A stretch of DNA of 64,000 bases, taken from positions 496,001-560,000 of the forward strand of contig JAMJFZ010002500.1 in NCBI GenBank assembly GCA_026225945.1, written 5' to 3'. Source of the stretch: Cricetomys ansorgei (taxonomy: Eukaryota; Chordata; Mammalia; Rodentia; Nesomyidae). The notes under the pieces were generated by a model. That model had not been told where the DNA came from, made no database searches, and worked only from the letters and a program-made list of their open reading frames with translations. Positions within the stretch are counted from its first letter, which is position 1. Each line of letters begins with the position of its first letter. Shown piece after piece: positions 21,430-32,900 of this stretch. The position numbers and the translations under genes were made by a program.

Positions 21430-22695
21430 TATTAAAAAAAAAAAAATCACTTGGCTCTTCTATGAAGTTCTTCAAAGAGGTTCACTGTAAATTCCATGTA
21501 ATTTTGATAGCCCAGAGAGTTAAGTTTGGATCAATCTCTAGACAACTAATACACTAAATATGTTTAAAGAAACTTAAAAAATACTCAGAATTGTAAAGAA
21601 ATCGGAGAGAAAGGAAGTTGCTTCCCTGCTCCATTATCTTGAAAATTCAAGAAGTGGGAGGTACCGATGTTCACAAAGTGGAGAAAAGGTCTAGATTTAA
21701 GAGGTAAAGATGGTGTTTTACAGACTTGGGGAAGGGAATAGGACTCAAGACCTAAAAGGCTGGGAAGAGTCCCAGGACTTAAACACACGGCAGCAAAAGT
21801 CTCCGATACTGATATAAAGGTCTGGAACAGTGCTCCGCGGGCATCACTGGGAGAAGACGTGCATTTTGTCGTGTGTGCTCCAGCCTTTCTTGTACAGCCT
21901 GTCTAACTGCATGTGCTGCCGCTCTGCCTGGAAGGGAAGGCAGGAAGGATGTACTGGTGGAGACAGGAACAAGGGGAGGTAAAGACATGCTGAGGTCCAC
22001 GAACAGAGGCCGCTGGAAGGAGAAGATGTGCCAGGAAGCACAGAGAACTGCTCAGGAAAGTCATGTAGGAAGGCGGGAGAGGGCCAAGGATGGGGGAGAA
22101 AAAAGAGGAACTCCGAGTGGGCCGGAAGAGGAAATCAGATCTAGTCTCTCGGTCTTTTGTGATGTGTGGGATGGGTGAGAACAACCTGCACGGCGTGCTT
22201 AGCAGCACGCAGAATTAGGGAACTTGTCTCTGTTATAGACTCTGTAAGAGAAAGAAACAAAAACACGAAACACAGTACAGTCTTCCAGAACGTAGCTGCG
22301 CCAAATAAAAACAGTTTCGTTATGGTCAACTGTGAGTGTCCGTCACTAAAATGATTTAACTTGGATCGTTTTTAGCTGATGATGATATTGTACTCCGGGC
22401 ATGTGGTGTGTTTATAGAGATTTTGGGGAAGGCACGGTGAAAAGAACTAAAGGGGTCATGGGCTTGTACAAGTTACTTTATTACTAAAACTTCAGTTTGT
22501 TCTGCTATACTTTCAAACCAGGTGTGATTACAAAGTAGGCGATGAAGTACCCAGAAGTCATAGTGTGTGGTATATGTGTGTGTGTTTGAAAATAGTTTGA
22601 CGTATTAGTATGCCAAACCTCAGAATATAAAAAGTTCAGCATATAACTTGTTGCCAAATCAAATTTGAGCCCATACAGTATAATAAAATTACAAA
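21430..22695. other. Intergenic, no recognisable feature
   Basis: No repeat or gene recognised. 21840-22150 is purine-rich on plus and locally GC-richer than its surroundings. Confidence 0.45.
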
Positions 22696-22734
22696 TGTAT
22701 AAGACAAATTTATATTTATCTTTATTTTTTAAAT

Positions 22735-22880
22735 TACATTTTTGTTTAGTGTGTGTGTGTGTGTATCAAGGCTAGCGAGTGAAGGTCACATGACATCTTG
22801 GGAGTTCTGGGATTCAACTCAGGTTGTCAGGTTTGGAGACAGGGGTCTTTACCTGAAGAGCCATCTGTCCAGCTATTTAA
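22735..22880 (-). repeat. B2/B3-type SINE, inverted
   Basis: GTTCTGGGATTCAACTCAGG and GTCTTTACCTGAAGAGCCAT, with a GT-rich tail at 22750. Confidence 0.75.
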
Positions 22881-23339
22881 TTATCTTTTAAGTTGTACAA
22901 GGCACTTTATTGATACATTTTTCTTGACATTTGGCAAAAGTTTTTCATTCCCTCTTTTGTGTGATTCTAACAAGTAGTCATTCCTCCCATTTTTACCCCA
23001 TGTTGCTGGTGCAGGGGTTGGGGCCTCAGTTCTGCATTTTCAGGGCTACTTCTTTGATGAGGCTGGGAGCAGCAAGTTTCCCATGGCGAGATTCTAAGAT
23101 GAGCTATGCTGTGAGCGGCACCTTGTGCCTCCCTCCCGGCTCAGGTGCAGGCACTCCAGGATATTTGATGCCCTGTGTATTGTTTGTAGAGACTCCTCCT
23201 TCCCTCTTCCTTATTAGACTGTTGCATTCCTCGTCTTTAACCTGAAGCCGAAAGTCACCATAAGCAAGATGAATATTATTATATGCTATTTTGTAGGGAG
23301 GGGGTGAAGTCCTGAGCGGATATGTATTGTGGACAGTGT

Positions 23340-23675
23340 GCAAAACTATCTGCTGCAGCTTTCAACCTCACCCCACGTTTACGGCTTTAAGATCGCTCTC
23401 CCACAGACTGCTCCTATCCAGATTAACTGAAGCCTCTCTCCTTGTTCAGCTGTAGATAATAACCTACCTTCCTTTTTTAATCTGTGTGTGATAACCCTAC
23501 CTCCTTGGTCAGCTGTATGCAAAAACTCTACATCCCTGTTCAACTCTATGTAATAAACATGCTGAGCTTTATGGGTGCTGAGGCTTCTCCAGCAGAGGGC
23601 CCAGATCATCCGGTCCCAGCTTTTCCTTGTTGCTCCTAACCAGGGTCCTGGGACCTAAGCCCTGGCAGGCTAAGT
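23340..23675 (+). repeat. LTR-like element, family C
   Basis: Contains repeated variants of CTCCTTGTTCAGCTGTAGA, an AATAAA at 23552-23557, then CATGCTGAGCTTTATGGGTG and ATCCGGTCCCAGC. The layout resembles a rodent ERV LTR. I cannot name the family with certainty. Confidence 0.5.
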
Positions 23676-23959
23676 CTTCTTCTTTTTTTTTCCCTGAAGA
23701 GTGAAAGTTCAAGAGATGGATATAAATACATATGGGGAAGCACTTTTGTAGCCCTATTGAGAAACAGAGGCTAAAAAGAAAGGCTGCTTGCTAAAAGCTT
23801 AGTCATGTCGCTGAGGTTTGGATATGGTTTGCATGTGACCCCCAAGAACTTGGTTCACAGTGTGCTGAGAGGTGACAGGGCCAGTAGGAGGAAGGGCCTG
23901 GTGGGAGGTCCTTAGGTTGTGTGTGGGAACTACACACAGAGAGATTAAAGTTTATTTTA

Positions 23960-24095
23960 TGAGCTGGGTATAGTGGTTTATGCCTGTAATCCCAGTTTGG
24001 GAAGTTGAGGCAGAAGGATCACTGTGAGTTTGAGGCTACATAATGAATTCCAGAATATATAGAATGAGATCCTGTCTCAAAAACAAGATAAAACA
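23960..24095 (+). repeat. B1/B4 SINE
   Basis: GCTGGGTATAGTGGTTTATG, CCTGTAATCCCAG and GAGATCCTGTCTCAAAAACA. Confidence 0.75.
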
Positions 24096-24429
24096 AAAAC
24101 AAACAACCCAAACAGCAGCAACAACAGCAACAATGGAAAAACAGTACTTCTAATGGGATCTCTGAACTATTACAGAATGCACCTAACTCCTGAGTAGCTC
24201 TCTGGTTCCCTGTCCAATGATGTGATTGCTTATTTCCACTGGCCTCCTGCCACTGTGATATCATCCCAACAACCACACAGAACGCAGCAGTATTGAGATT
24301 GCTAGAAATAAAGACAATGAGTTCTCTCTAAGTGTTTGTGTTACAGCAATTATTCATTTAATTCTTTAAAAACTGGCTAAACACCAAACCCTTAAAACTA
24401 AGTGAGTCCTTTTTAAAAGACTCATTTTT

Positions 24430-24575
24430 TTTCTTTTTTCTTTTTGAGACAGGGCTTCTCTGTGTAGCCCTGGCTGTCCTAGAACTTGCTCTGTGGACCA
24501 GGCTGGCCTTGATTTTAGAGATCTGCCTCCCGAGTGCAGGGATTAAAGGCGTATGCCAACTCTGGCTAGCTGAAA
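24430..24575 (-). repeat. B1 SINE, inverted
   Basis: GAGACAGGGCTTCTCTGTGT to GCAGGGATTAAAGGCGTATG. Confidence 0.85.
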
Positions 24576-24599
24576 AATTCATTTTCAACTGTCTGAATA

Positions 24600-25560
24600 C
24601 TTTTTTTCTTTTAAGCTGTACACAAAAGGCTCAACCTTGCCCAAAGAAAGGCCTGACTGTTTCCCCTGGCTCTTAGGGAGTAATTTCCAAGCATTGGAAT
24701 ACCGCTGACTAAGAGAATCTTCATTTACCAGGACCTTGGACCATGACAGATCATCTGTGCCAACAAAATGATTTACTATGGAGGACTTGGTCCACTTAGC
24801 ATCGATCAACCTCTGAAGGGCTCAGAGGTAACGCTGGCTGTTTAGATGGTGAAGCTGTGCGTATGTGACCAAGTATAAAAAGTCTAGACCCAAGGCTTGG
24901 GAGTTTCTCTGGTGCAATACTCCATAGATATCGTCACATACAATCTCTAGTAGAAAGTTCTTTTCTTAGAATTTCATTTTGGTTATTTGTTTATTTTACA
25001 TCACTTAATAATTTACATTATTAAATCGTATTGTTACTGAAAAGACATTTGGTTGAATTTAACATCATTTTGGGGACAGTTTTGTACATATGTACAACAT
25101 ACTGTAACCATGTTTTGAGAAGTAATCGCGGTCTGCTTAACTCTCAGAGGTCCAAAAGCTCTGTTCCATTGACACTTTGTTTGGACTCCCCCCCACCTTA
25201 CCTTTTTATTCCTCTTCCCTTGATTCATTTTAAATCTGTATTTGTGCTACAAACCAGCTGAAAGTAGTTTTTAATGAATTCCTTGAGTTTTTCTACTAAA
25301 TTAACAAACTTCAAGGTAGTCTTTGGGCTCCCAAGTTTGCAAAGTGTGTTGGAGGTAGGTAGTCTTGGGAGATGGGATGACCTGAGTCACTGAAAAGCAG
25401 TGAAAGCATAGTTTGGGGAAAGAAGACTGAGTGTGAGGAGCCGTTGATCCCTTATTGGCTGCTTACTTCAAAGCCCTTGTTTGAGCCTCTATCCCAGATA
25501 TCCAGAGACCTGGGGAATATATATAGAACACAGAGATACAGCAGCCTCTGAGTTTACATG
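24600..25560. other. Intergenic, no recognisable feature
   Basis: No preserved repeat or exon. AT-rich in the middle. Confidence 0.45.
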
Positions 25561-25568
25561 AATTTTGT

Positions 25569-26813
25569 AGGGTCTTGAATCTTTTTTTTTTTTTTACCAA
25601 AATAATACTTTTATTAATTACTTGAGTTTCATATAATGTTTCTCCATCACACCCTCTTCCCATTCCTCCCAGGTCTTCTCTCCCATCTCTGTGCCTTCAA
25701 CAAAAACAAAACCAAAAACCAAAACCAATAGTCAAATAAACAAACACAAAAAATAAGACAGAAAAGGGAAAAAAAGAGAAAGAAAGAAAAGAAAGAAGAA
25801 AAAAGAGAAAAAGAAGAAAAATTAAGTCAAGTCTGTGTGGCGGGAGCATGACTGGCATGAACATGGCGGTAGGCAGGTCAGATCACAGAGATCCACCTGG
25901 CTCATATTAGCCCGAGATCAAGCATGATAAAGTTCAACCTGAGGTTGGGCCTCACTGCCCAAACACACAGGGGTGGTGCCGTTATGGAATTGAGGGATGG
26001 TCACACAGCTAAGTGAGTTGAGGGTGCTTATGATCCCAGGCTCTCATTCTGAGGAGGTGGTAGGAATCTGGCCCCTCTCCTCTGCAGTTGCTCAAGCAGA
26101 CCACAAGCCACAGCAAAACTCTGCCTCCTCCCAAAGGTGGGGCCATGATCAGGCAGAGTTGTTTATCTAGAGTTGCAACTAAACCTTGTTCCCCGGAAAA
26201 TACCCAAGGCACCCTAGGGTGAGGCAGTATCCCTGTCTTAACCAATGGCTCTTGTTCCTGGGTACCAAAGACCCTCCCCTGCCTTTATCCTATATATGCA
26301 ACAACTCTTGCTTTAATAAACTGAGAGATGTTTCACTGACACTTCCCGCCTCCCAAGAGTCCTGGTCATACTCTCGTCAGCTCACAGGTCTCCAATCTAA
26401 GACCTTGATGGGTGTGTGGTAAGAGTCATGCTGTCCTGGAAGCCTCTGCTGCTGCTGGTTGGTGGTGGAGCCACCTTGCAGTACTGGGATGATGAGGGCA
26501 GGCTGTGTTTATTTATTTTACAAAACACAGGGACCCAGACATCCCATAGGCATCTGGACATCCCAACAGGCACCATGGCATCCCACATGTCATTCCATAG
26601 GCATCCGGACATCCTGAACTCACCCAAGCATCCCACAAACACCCGGACATCCTGCAGGCTCCTGGATATCCCACAGGCACCCTGATATCCCACAGGTACC
26701 TGGATATTGCACAGGCATCATGGCATCCTGTAGGCACCTAGCCATCCCTCAAGTACCATGAGATCCCACAGCACCCTGGTATCCAGCAAGCACCTAGAGG
26801 GTCTTGAATCTTT
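25569..26813 (-). mobile_element. Composite retroposon: VNTR, antisense LTR, L1 tail, poly(A), flanked by a 16-bp duplication
   Basis: The 16-mer AGGGTCTTGAATCTTT stands at 25569-25584 and again at 26798-26813. Between them, read on the minus strand, are: a decayed VNTR of about 21 bp (26797 to about 26525), an antisense LTR of family B (about 26400-26150), about 290 bases I do not recognise, a polypyrimidine stretch (25850-25690), an L1-like 3' end (AACATTATATGAAACTCAAG, then an AATAAAAG signal) and an A run meeting the duplication. The duplication and the tail fit L1-driven target-primed insertion. No coding capacity is seen. Confidence 0.6.
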
Positions 26814-26821
26814 ATAATAAA

Positions 26822-28000
26822 ATGGCTAAATCACACAGAAGTTCCTCATCCAAGAACTTGGCTGGGTGAGAGAGAGAGACTATGATGGAATAGTTTACCA
26901 CTTTGTCTCAGTGGGGATAGAAATACTTTCTCTAGGGAATTCATTCATCCTTTCAGTACTGAATAATTTTTTACTCCCTGGAAAGAAGCAGGCTCTAGAA
27001 ACACTTAGCTGGGGCAGGGGAGGCATTTATGTTGAAAATCTCAGGGCTGAACAGGGCAGTGTGTAGAAAGAAATAGCAATTATACTTAGTGGAACTTGTT
27101 AGGAGCATAAGACAGAAAAATGTGTATGATACTTCTTCCAATTCAGTTTCCAGGAGGTGGTAGGTCATCCATGGGTTTGGAGGAGAGGATGGAGCTGGTA
27201 CTGGGTCAGGATTGGTAAAGCAGATTTTCTTTTCCCGAGACAATGTCTTGCTTCTATTGCCTTGCTTGCATCTCGATTTTATCCCAAGCTGGCCTCTGAC
27301 TCAAGGCAGCTTCCTGCTTCTTCATCCAGGGTAAGCAAATTTTAAGCTAACTGTTGTTCATAATTTGCTTCCAAAAGCTGGACCTTGTTTTCTATCTGTC
27401 ACATGAGAAAATTTACTCTGTTGTGCCATATCTCGAACACGACTTCTCTAAGTCAAGGATGCTGGTAGACAACTGTGAGGAGGCTCCAGGGGTTGAGGTC
27501 GCGTCTTAGGAAGAGACGATTAGAGGAGAGGTGATAACCATTAGATCAGCTGGAAAACCTCACTGAACTCTGCTCAGGTTGTTCAAGCACCATATACTGA
27601 GTAGCTTGTACATGTGTCTCATAGGTCTGAAAGCTGGACACTCCAAGATCAGGATGCCCTCCTAGTCAGGTTCTGGGAAGACGTTTTGGGACATGCAGAC
27701 TGCTAAGTTTTTTTGTCCTCTCATGGTATAAAAAAAAATCCTCTGAGAAGGATTCTTGGAGCCTATGGGCTCCCCTGAACCCCCCCCCCCTTTTTTTTAG
27801 TAAGAACATTAATTCCATTCAGGAGAACTGTGTTCTTAATACTTGATCACTTCCCTAAACACTCCACTTTCTTATATCACCCTAGTATTGATTAGTTTTT
27901 AAGACAGGAATTATAAGGGTGGGGCACAAACGTTCAATTTACTTATTTATTAGTAACTTAAAAGACTAACATACGAAGTAATATGTTTTATTATGGCATT
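26822..28000. other. Intergenic, no recognisable feature
   Basis: Contains a short C run then T run at 27780-27799. No SINE or exon recognised. Confidence 0.45.
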
Positions 28001-28004
28001 TAAA

Positions 28005-28190
28005 ATGTTTTATTTACTTTATGTATATTGGTGTTTTGTCTGCATGTATATCTGTGTGAGGGTATCAGATCCCCTGGAACAGGAGTTACAGACAGTTGCG
28101 AGCTTCCATGGGGGTGCCAGGAATTGAACTCTGGTCCTATGGGAGAGCAGCCAGTGCTCTTAACCACCACACCATCTCTCTAGCCCCCTT
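28005..28190 (-). repeat. B2/B3-type SINE, inverted
   Basis: GGTATCAGATCCCCTGGAAC, GAGTTACAGACAGTTGCGA, GTGCCAGGAATTGAACTCTG and ACACCATCTCTCTAGCC. Confidence 0.85.
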
Positions 28191-28324
28191 TATTTTTATA
28201 CATGCGTGTCCCAGAATTTTATATACACACCCTCAGGGTTAGTTATTAATTCGATCCTGAAAACTATCTTGAAAGAAAGTCAAGTGTTCGAGTATTGCTA
28301 ACCTTTACAAAAAAAAAATCATAT

Positions 28325-28500
28325 ATTTATTATTTGTGTGTGTGTGTGCATGAGCGTGTTCACACACATTTTGGATACCCGTGGAGGTCAGAGGTAGAGT
28401 CAATTCTGTCTTTTCATCATGTGCATCCTAGGGATCACATTCAGGACATCAGGCTTGATGGGAAGTGCTTTAACCTACCGAGCCCTCTCACTCACCCAGC
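28325..28500 (-). repeat. B4/B3-like SINE, diverged
   Basis: GT-rich start, CCGTGGAGGTCAGAGGTAGA and CTACCGAGCCCTCTCACTCA. Confidence 0.6.
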
Positions 28501-28989
28501 TACTGTTGATCTTGCGGACTCAGAAAGTAATTTGATCAGCACCATACAGGTTGTGAATTGGTAAGCTGAAGTTCAAGTCCAGGCTTTAACTCCAAGTTGA
28601 TTCCTGGTCTAGAGCATCCATCCATGCTGTCTCCACTGGCAGCCAAGAGTTTTATCAGCATCACTCTTGCTCAGTTTTGGTTAGACTAGAAACAGATCTA
28701 AGGATAGACTCAGAGGGTGGGTTTGGAGGGAACAGCAAGTATTTGTTGCTAAGGAGAAAAGCCAAAGAAAGAAAGAGGCATGGGCTCTGGGTATGGCCTT
28801 GCAGCAGTGTTCTGAGGGAGGTGGGATACCACTGTCTCGGAACCTCCATGGAGTTCAAAGGGAGCTTTGCTGTCGGATGTTCTGCAGGATGGAATTCGAC
28901 TGTGGATGGGTGTGGGCAACACAAATGAGTTCAAGTCCTTTCTGGAGGAAGGTGAAAGGAGGGACAATTTGCATATGCTGAACATTTGG

Positions 28990-29342
28990 TATCATAGTGA
29001 GAAGTCCAGCGCCCCTAGTGGTAAAGGCACTAACCTCCATTTAATATAAGTACTCATTATAGTACTCACTATCCCATAAACCTCTCTGTTTTCCCAGAAC
29101 TCCTTGTTGCCAACAAGCTAATCCAGTGCCTGGGTTCTAACCAGTCAGAGAGACTCCCTGCTCCCTTTTAAAAAGTGTAGCCGGAAGATCCTCGGGGTCA
29201 TTTTCTCCTATTCTGACTTCCAGAGTGTGTGAGAAATGACCCCGATGCATTGGATAATAAAAGCCTCATGTTTTTCACATCAATCTGGAGTCTTGGTTCG
29301 TTGAGGTCACCCCTCGGGAGGGCAGAAGCCCAGGCGGTCCTT
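28990..29342 (+). repeat. LTR (gammaretrovirus-like), upstream of Cd244 exon 1
   Basis: CTCCCTTTTAAAAAGTGTAG is TATA-like. AATAAA at 29256-29261 sits in GGATAATAAAAGCCTCATG, followed by AGTCTTGGTTCGTTGAGGTC and ACCCCTCGGGAGGGC, as in the R/U5 part of ERV1 LTRs. The sense orientation matches Cd244, whose ATG is 550 bases downstream. Boundaries are approximate. Confidence 0.6.
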
Positions 29343-29344
29343 TC

Positions 29345-29890
29345 TATAAACTCCCTAGGCTGCTTAGATATTTCCCAGAAACTCTAAACTTGATGTCTCT
29401 TCCTACCTCATCCTGTGCAGTCGTCTCCCTCAACATCAGCACCCACTTACTCAGGGCTCTTCTTCTCAACCCATCCTTTCCCTAAATTCCTCCCCACTTC
29501 CTCTTCTACAGTCTGTGTTGGTTTCAGCAGTCTGCGATAATGGCTATTTTCTTCTCTTCACACTGCCAGAAGGGTTGAGGATAAAGCACCCAGGCTGAGG
29601 CAGACCAAGGTCTGTTTTGCAGCTGGTTTCGTGAGTCATTGTGCACTCTGAGCACCCACCACTGGAGGCAGCTTAGCTTGTGGGTATGGCTAGGTCTTTG
29701 GGCTGAGGCTTTCTCAGTGGCCTTGTCAGCTCACAGCAGAAGTGAACAGCCTTGAGTTGAGGAAACTGTGGCTGGACAGACGGGGAGGTAGTTCTGCTTC
29801 ATGCAGTCCTTCTGACTGGTAGCTGCCGAGCCCATTACATCTGAACACCTGAAAAGGAGAGGGGTCCATTGGCCTGCTCTGTCCTGTGGG
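29345..29890 (+). promoter_or_regulatory. Probable proximal promoter and 5'UTR of Cd244
   Basis: Inferred only from position: it lies between the LTR and the Cd244 start codon. I see no TATA box near the ATG and cannot place the transcription start. Confidence 0.4.
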
Positions 29891-29891
29891 G

Positions 29892-29952
29892 ATGTTGGGG
29901 CAAGCTGTCCTGTTTGTACTCTTCCTGCTCTTCGGGGATCATCAGAGCCAAG
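29892..29952 (+). CDS. Cd244: Cd244 exon 1: signal peptide
   Basis: 61 coding bases: MLGQAVLFVLFLLFGDHQSQ plus one base, donor CCAAG|GTAATG. The ATG matches the mouse start (MLGQAVLF). An upstream in-frame GTG at 29886 is not needed. Intron 1 is 13,818 bp. Confidence 0.92.
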
Positions 29953-32900
29953 GTAATGATTCCTGGGCTTGTGTGGGATGGGGCCTGCTGTGGGCTAGTG
30001 GGTGCATGTGTGAGTCTGGGAGATCAGAACTCAGAATCTCTGACTATGCTATCTACATGGTCACCTGGGACCCAGAGAGCTAGAGGAGAGCTACGGGGAG
30101 GTGGTCCAGGTCCTGCAGGCCATTGTCCAGGTCCTGCATGGCTTTTGGTCTGTTTGAAGAGTGGAAAGCTGGAGCTATGTGTGCCCTCAGGCTTCTCGTC
30201 CAGTTTTCTCTCTTGGGAGCAGCTTCATCAGCAGCCATGGGCTTTTTCCTTCATCCTGTCACAGTTTTGCTCAAGCACTACCTTCTTAAAGATACCTTCC
30301 CCACTGAGAGTGTCAGCAACTCCCAACCTTTCACTCCACATAATTTTCTCCAACATCTCATCTCCATGTTGCACATCACAGAGTTCACTTATTTTCTGCC
30401 CACGGTGTCTTCTTTAGCCACTAGAATGCACAGTCCTAGGGACCAGGGATTGAGTCTTTCTGCTTCACTTCTGTATCCTCAGCATCCAGAATGGTTTCTA
30501 ACACGGGAAGACCTTTGATACGTATTTATTTCCATGTTCACACTGCTCCTCTCTGTTCCCAACTGCTCCCTGAATCTGTTTTAAGCAACTCCTTATTGGA
30601 CCAGGGGCTTGGCACATTTGTGTATGGGGCTTGCATGCTATCAGCACAGTGTCAGAACACCTGATAAAGCAGGTGTTCAGGATGAATTTGTTGAGTAAGC
30701 ACATGATTTTCAGGCATCATGGAAGCAGAGTGGGAGGATACTTGGGTCAGATACATAAGAGCAGGGTACCGTATATTTGGATCCTAAAGTTCATAGGTTG
30801 TGAGTCACTGGATGTTTTGGGTCTGGGTGAGATGTGGTAGATAAAAGAAGAAGGGACTGGGCAGAGTCTCAGCAGTCAGCACTGAGGTTGCTGTGCTGCG
30901 ATTCACACGGGTGGTGTTGAGCCTGGCTTCTCTCAGGGACTGGCTTCTAGTTGTCACGGCTCCAGAGGACCCCGGGAAGCCCCAACAAGCTGGAGCCATT
31001 TCTAGTCATCTTCTGCTCTTCATACCTCCTCTCAACAAGGCATGAAGGAGAAGTAGCTGGGTGCAGGAGAGATTTGGGCTCAGGACTGAAAGGGACTCTA
31101 GTTCTGCAGAAATCATTCCAGGGGCAGACAAATGATGTCTTTACAAACAAGCCCTTCTTCTTAAAGTGTGACATGTGTACAGAAACATACGTGTCAGTGA
31201 ATCACTTTTGAGATGGCTTTGGAACAACCACATATTCACTCCCAATCATTACCTACTGTCTCTTCCATAAATATAAGCAATATTCTAATTTCAGATCTCA
31301 AAGATTAGTTTTGCTTGGATGTAAGTGGAATCCTATGGTATGGGCTCCTGGCTTCTTTTGCTTGACATTTTATGAGGTTGTCTACAGTACTACCTATAGC
31401 TCATCACTTTCATGGCTGTGTAATATTTCATCTCATGCTTATACTATAATTTGTTCACTTTGCTATGGATGAATGTTTGGATTTTTAGAATTGTATTATA
31501 ATAATTCTATGAGCCTTTCTTAACACACAACAGTACATTTCCAGGGTCAAATCATGGAGTATATATTCATAGTGTATACATATGTGTGTATGTATGTGTG
31601 TATTCGTAACAGGTGCTGTCAAACTGTTTTCAGAAGGGATTGAGTCATGTAGTTAGTACAAGGGATTTCGCATTGCTTCAGGGCAAATGGCCTTTTGTTT
31701 TGAGGGCCTGTGAAGGGGAAATGAAATTGGAATGACGTAGAGCTCGCAAAGAAAAAGGCCAAAGCCAAGGGGCCCATGTCTTTGTGACTTCTTTGTCATT
31801 TTCAATGAAATTCCTATAGTAGAATCACTCTTGGGAGCTAAATGAAAGACATTCTTGAATTAATTACACAGATAAAGCCCTTACTATGTTCTGAGAAGTA
31901 GGCAAAATTTTGTGAGGAAACAGTTGAAACCAATCTTGATTGTTTTTTTAGATAGAACATCATCTATCCCAGGCTGGCCTGAAACACAGAGCTTCAGCTA
32001 TGGGGGGCAGGGACTCTATTACTAACTAAGCTACAACTCCACCCTCAGATGCTGATTTAATTCATAAGACTCTTTCAGATGGGAAAATAGGTGTGTACAA
32101 TACTAACTACAAGGGAAGGTGGAACATGCCCTGGCCCTGACAGACAGCCAAGGTACAGTTAAAAGGATCTGAGAAGATGATGGATTCTTCTAGGTGGGGT
32201 CCCAAGGGAACTGGCTTGGAATGATAAGAGCTCAGAAAACCGGATAAAGTGGATTTATTTGGGAAATAGCCCAAATAAAAGCAAGGAAAACACAGAGTTT
32301 GAGCGAGAGGCATATCACAGAGGCATAACACATAATGCATAGCACAGTAGTCTTGGAGAAATACAGACACTTCAGTGAACTGGGAAGAGGGACACAGGCT
32401 GGTTCTGTTTTGACAGAAGGGAGAGAATCAGCTTGCTTGAGGAGAGGCAGTGGTCAGTATAGAACTAAGTGGAGAGGAAGAAGGAAGTAGGCTGTGGCCT
32501 CTGCGGGCAGGCATTATTTTGTGAGTTTGCCTTGGCTGCTGCTGGCCCTGCCAAGAGCTCACGCGGCTCTGATCATCTCCCAGCATTGACCTCATCTATT
32601 GTCTCTCCCCTAAGCCTGGTAACAAAAGCCCACCTGAGAAAAACCTCAACATCCTTTTGCTGACCAGTGGAAACATAGTGCCTCTATCAGAGACTTTCCC
32701 CTAGCCCCCATCTCAGGGACTCAGGCCTCCTAGCTTCCTGTGATCAGTAAGTCTAGATTGGAGGAAGCTGAGCTGACTCTAATTCCCATGGAGTGTTAGC
32801 ACAGTGCCTCGCTGCTGAGTCAGACTGCTCCCTTGACCATTCTCTCTGCTTGCTGCTCACTTCCTCAAGCTGCAGTGAAGTTCAACAACTGCCCTCACTT

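Noticed and set aside
26397..26737. Gly/Cys-rich frames such as CLWDAWVSSGCPDAYG
   Set aside because: Translation of the decayed 21-bp VNTR in the composite retroposon.
28677..29049. Several 60-87 codon frames on both strands upstream of Cd244
   Set aside because: Overlapping frames with no known domain or splice structure, running into the LTR.
29869..30518. Frames of 182 and 131 codons after Cd244 exon 1
   Set aside because: They run through the exon 1 donor into intron 1 and match nothing I know. The signal-peptide frame with its GT donor explains the coding part.
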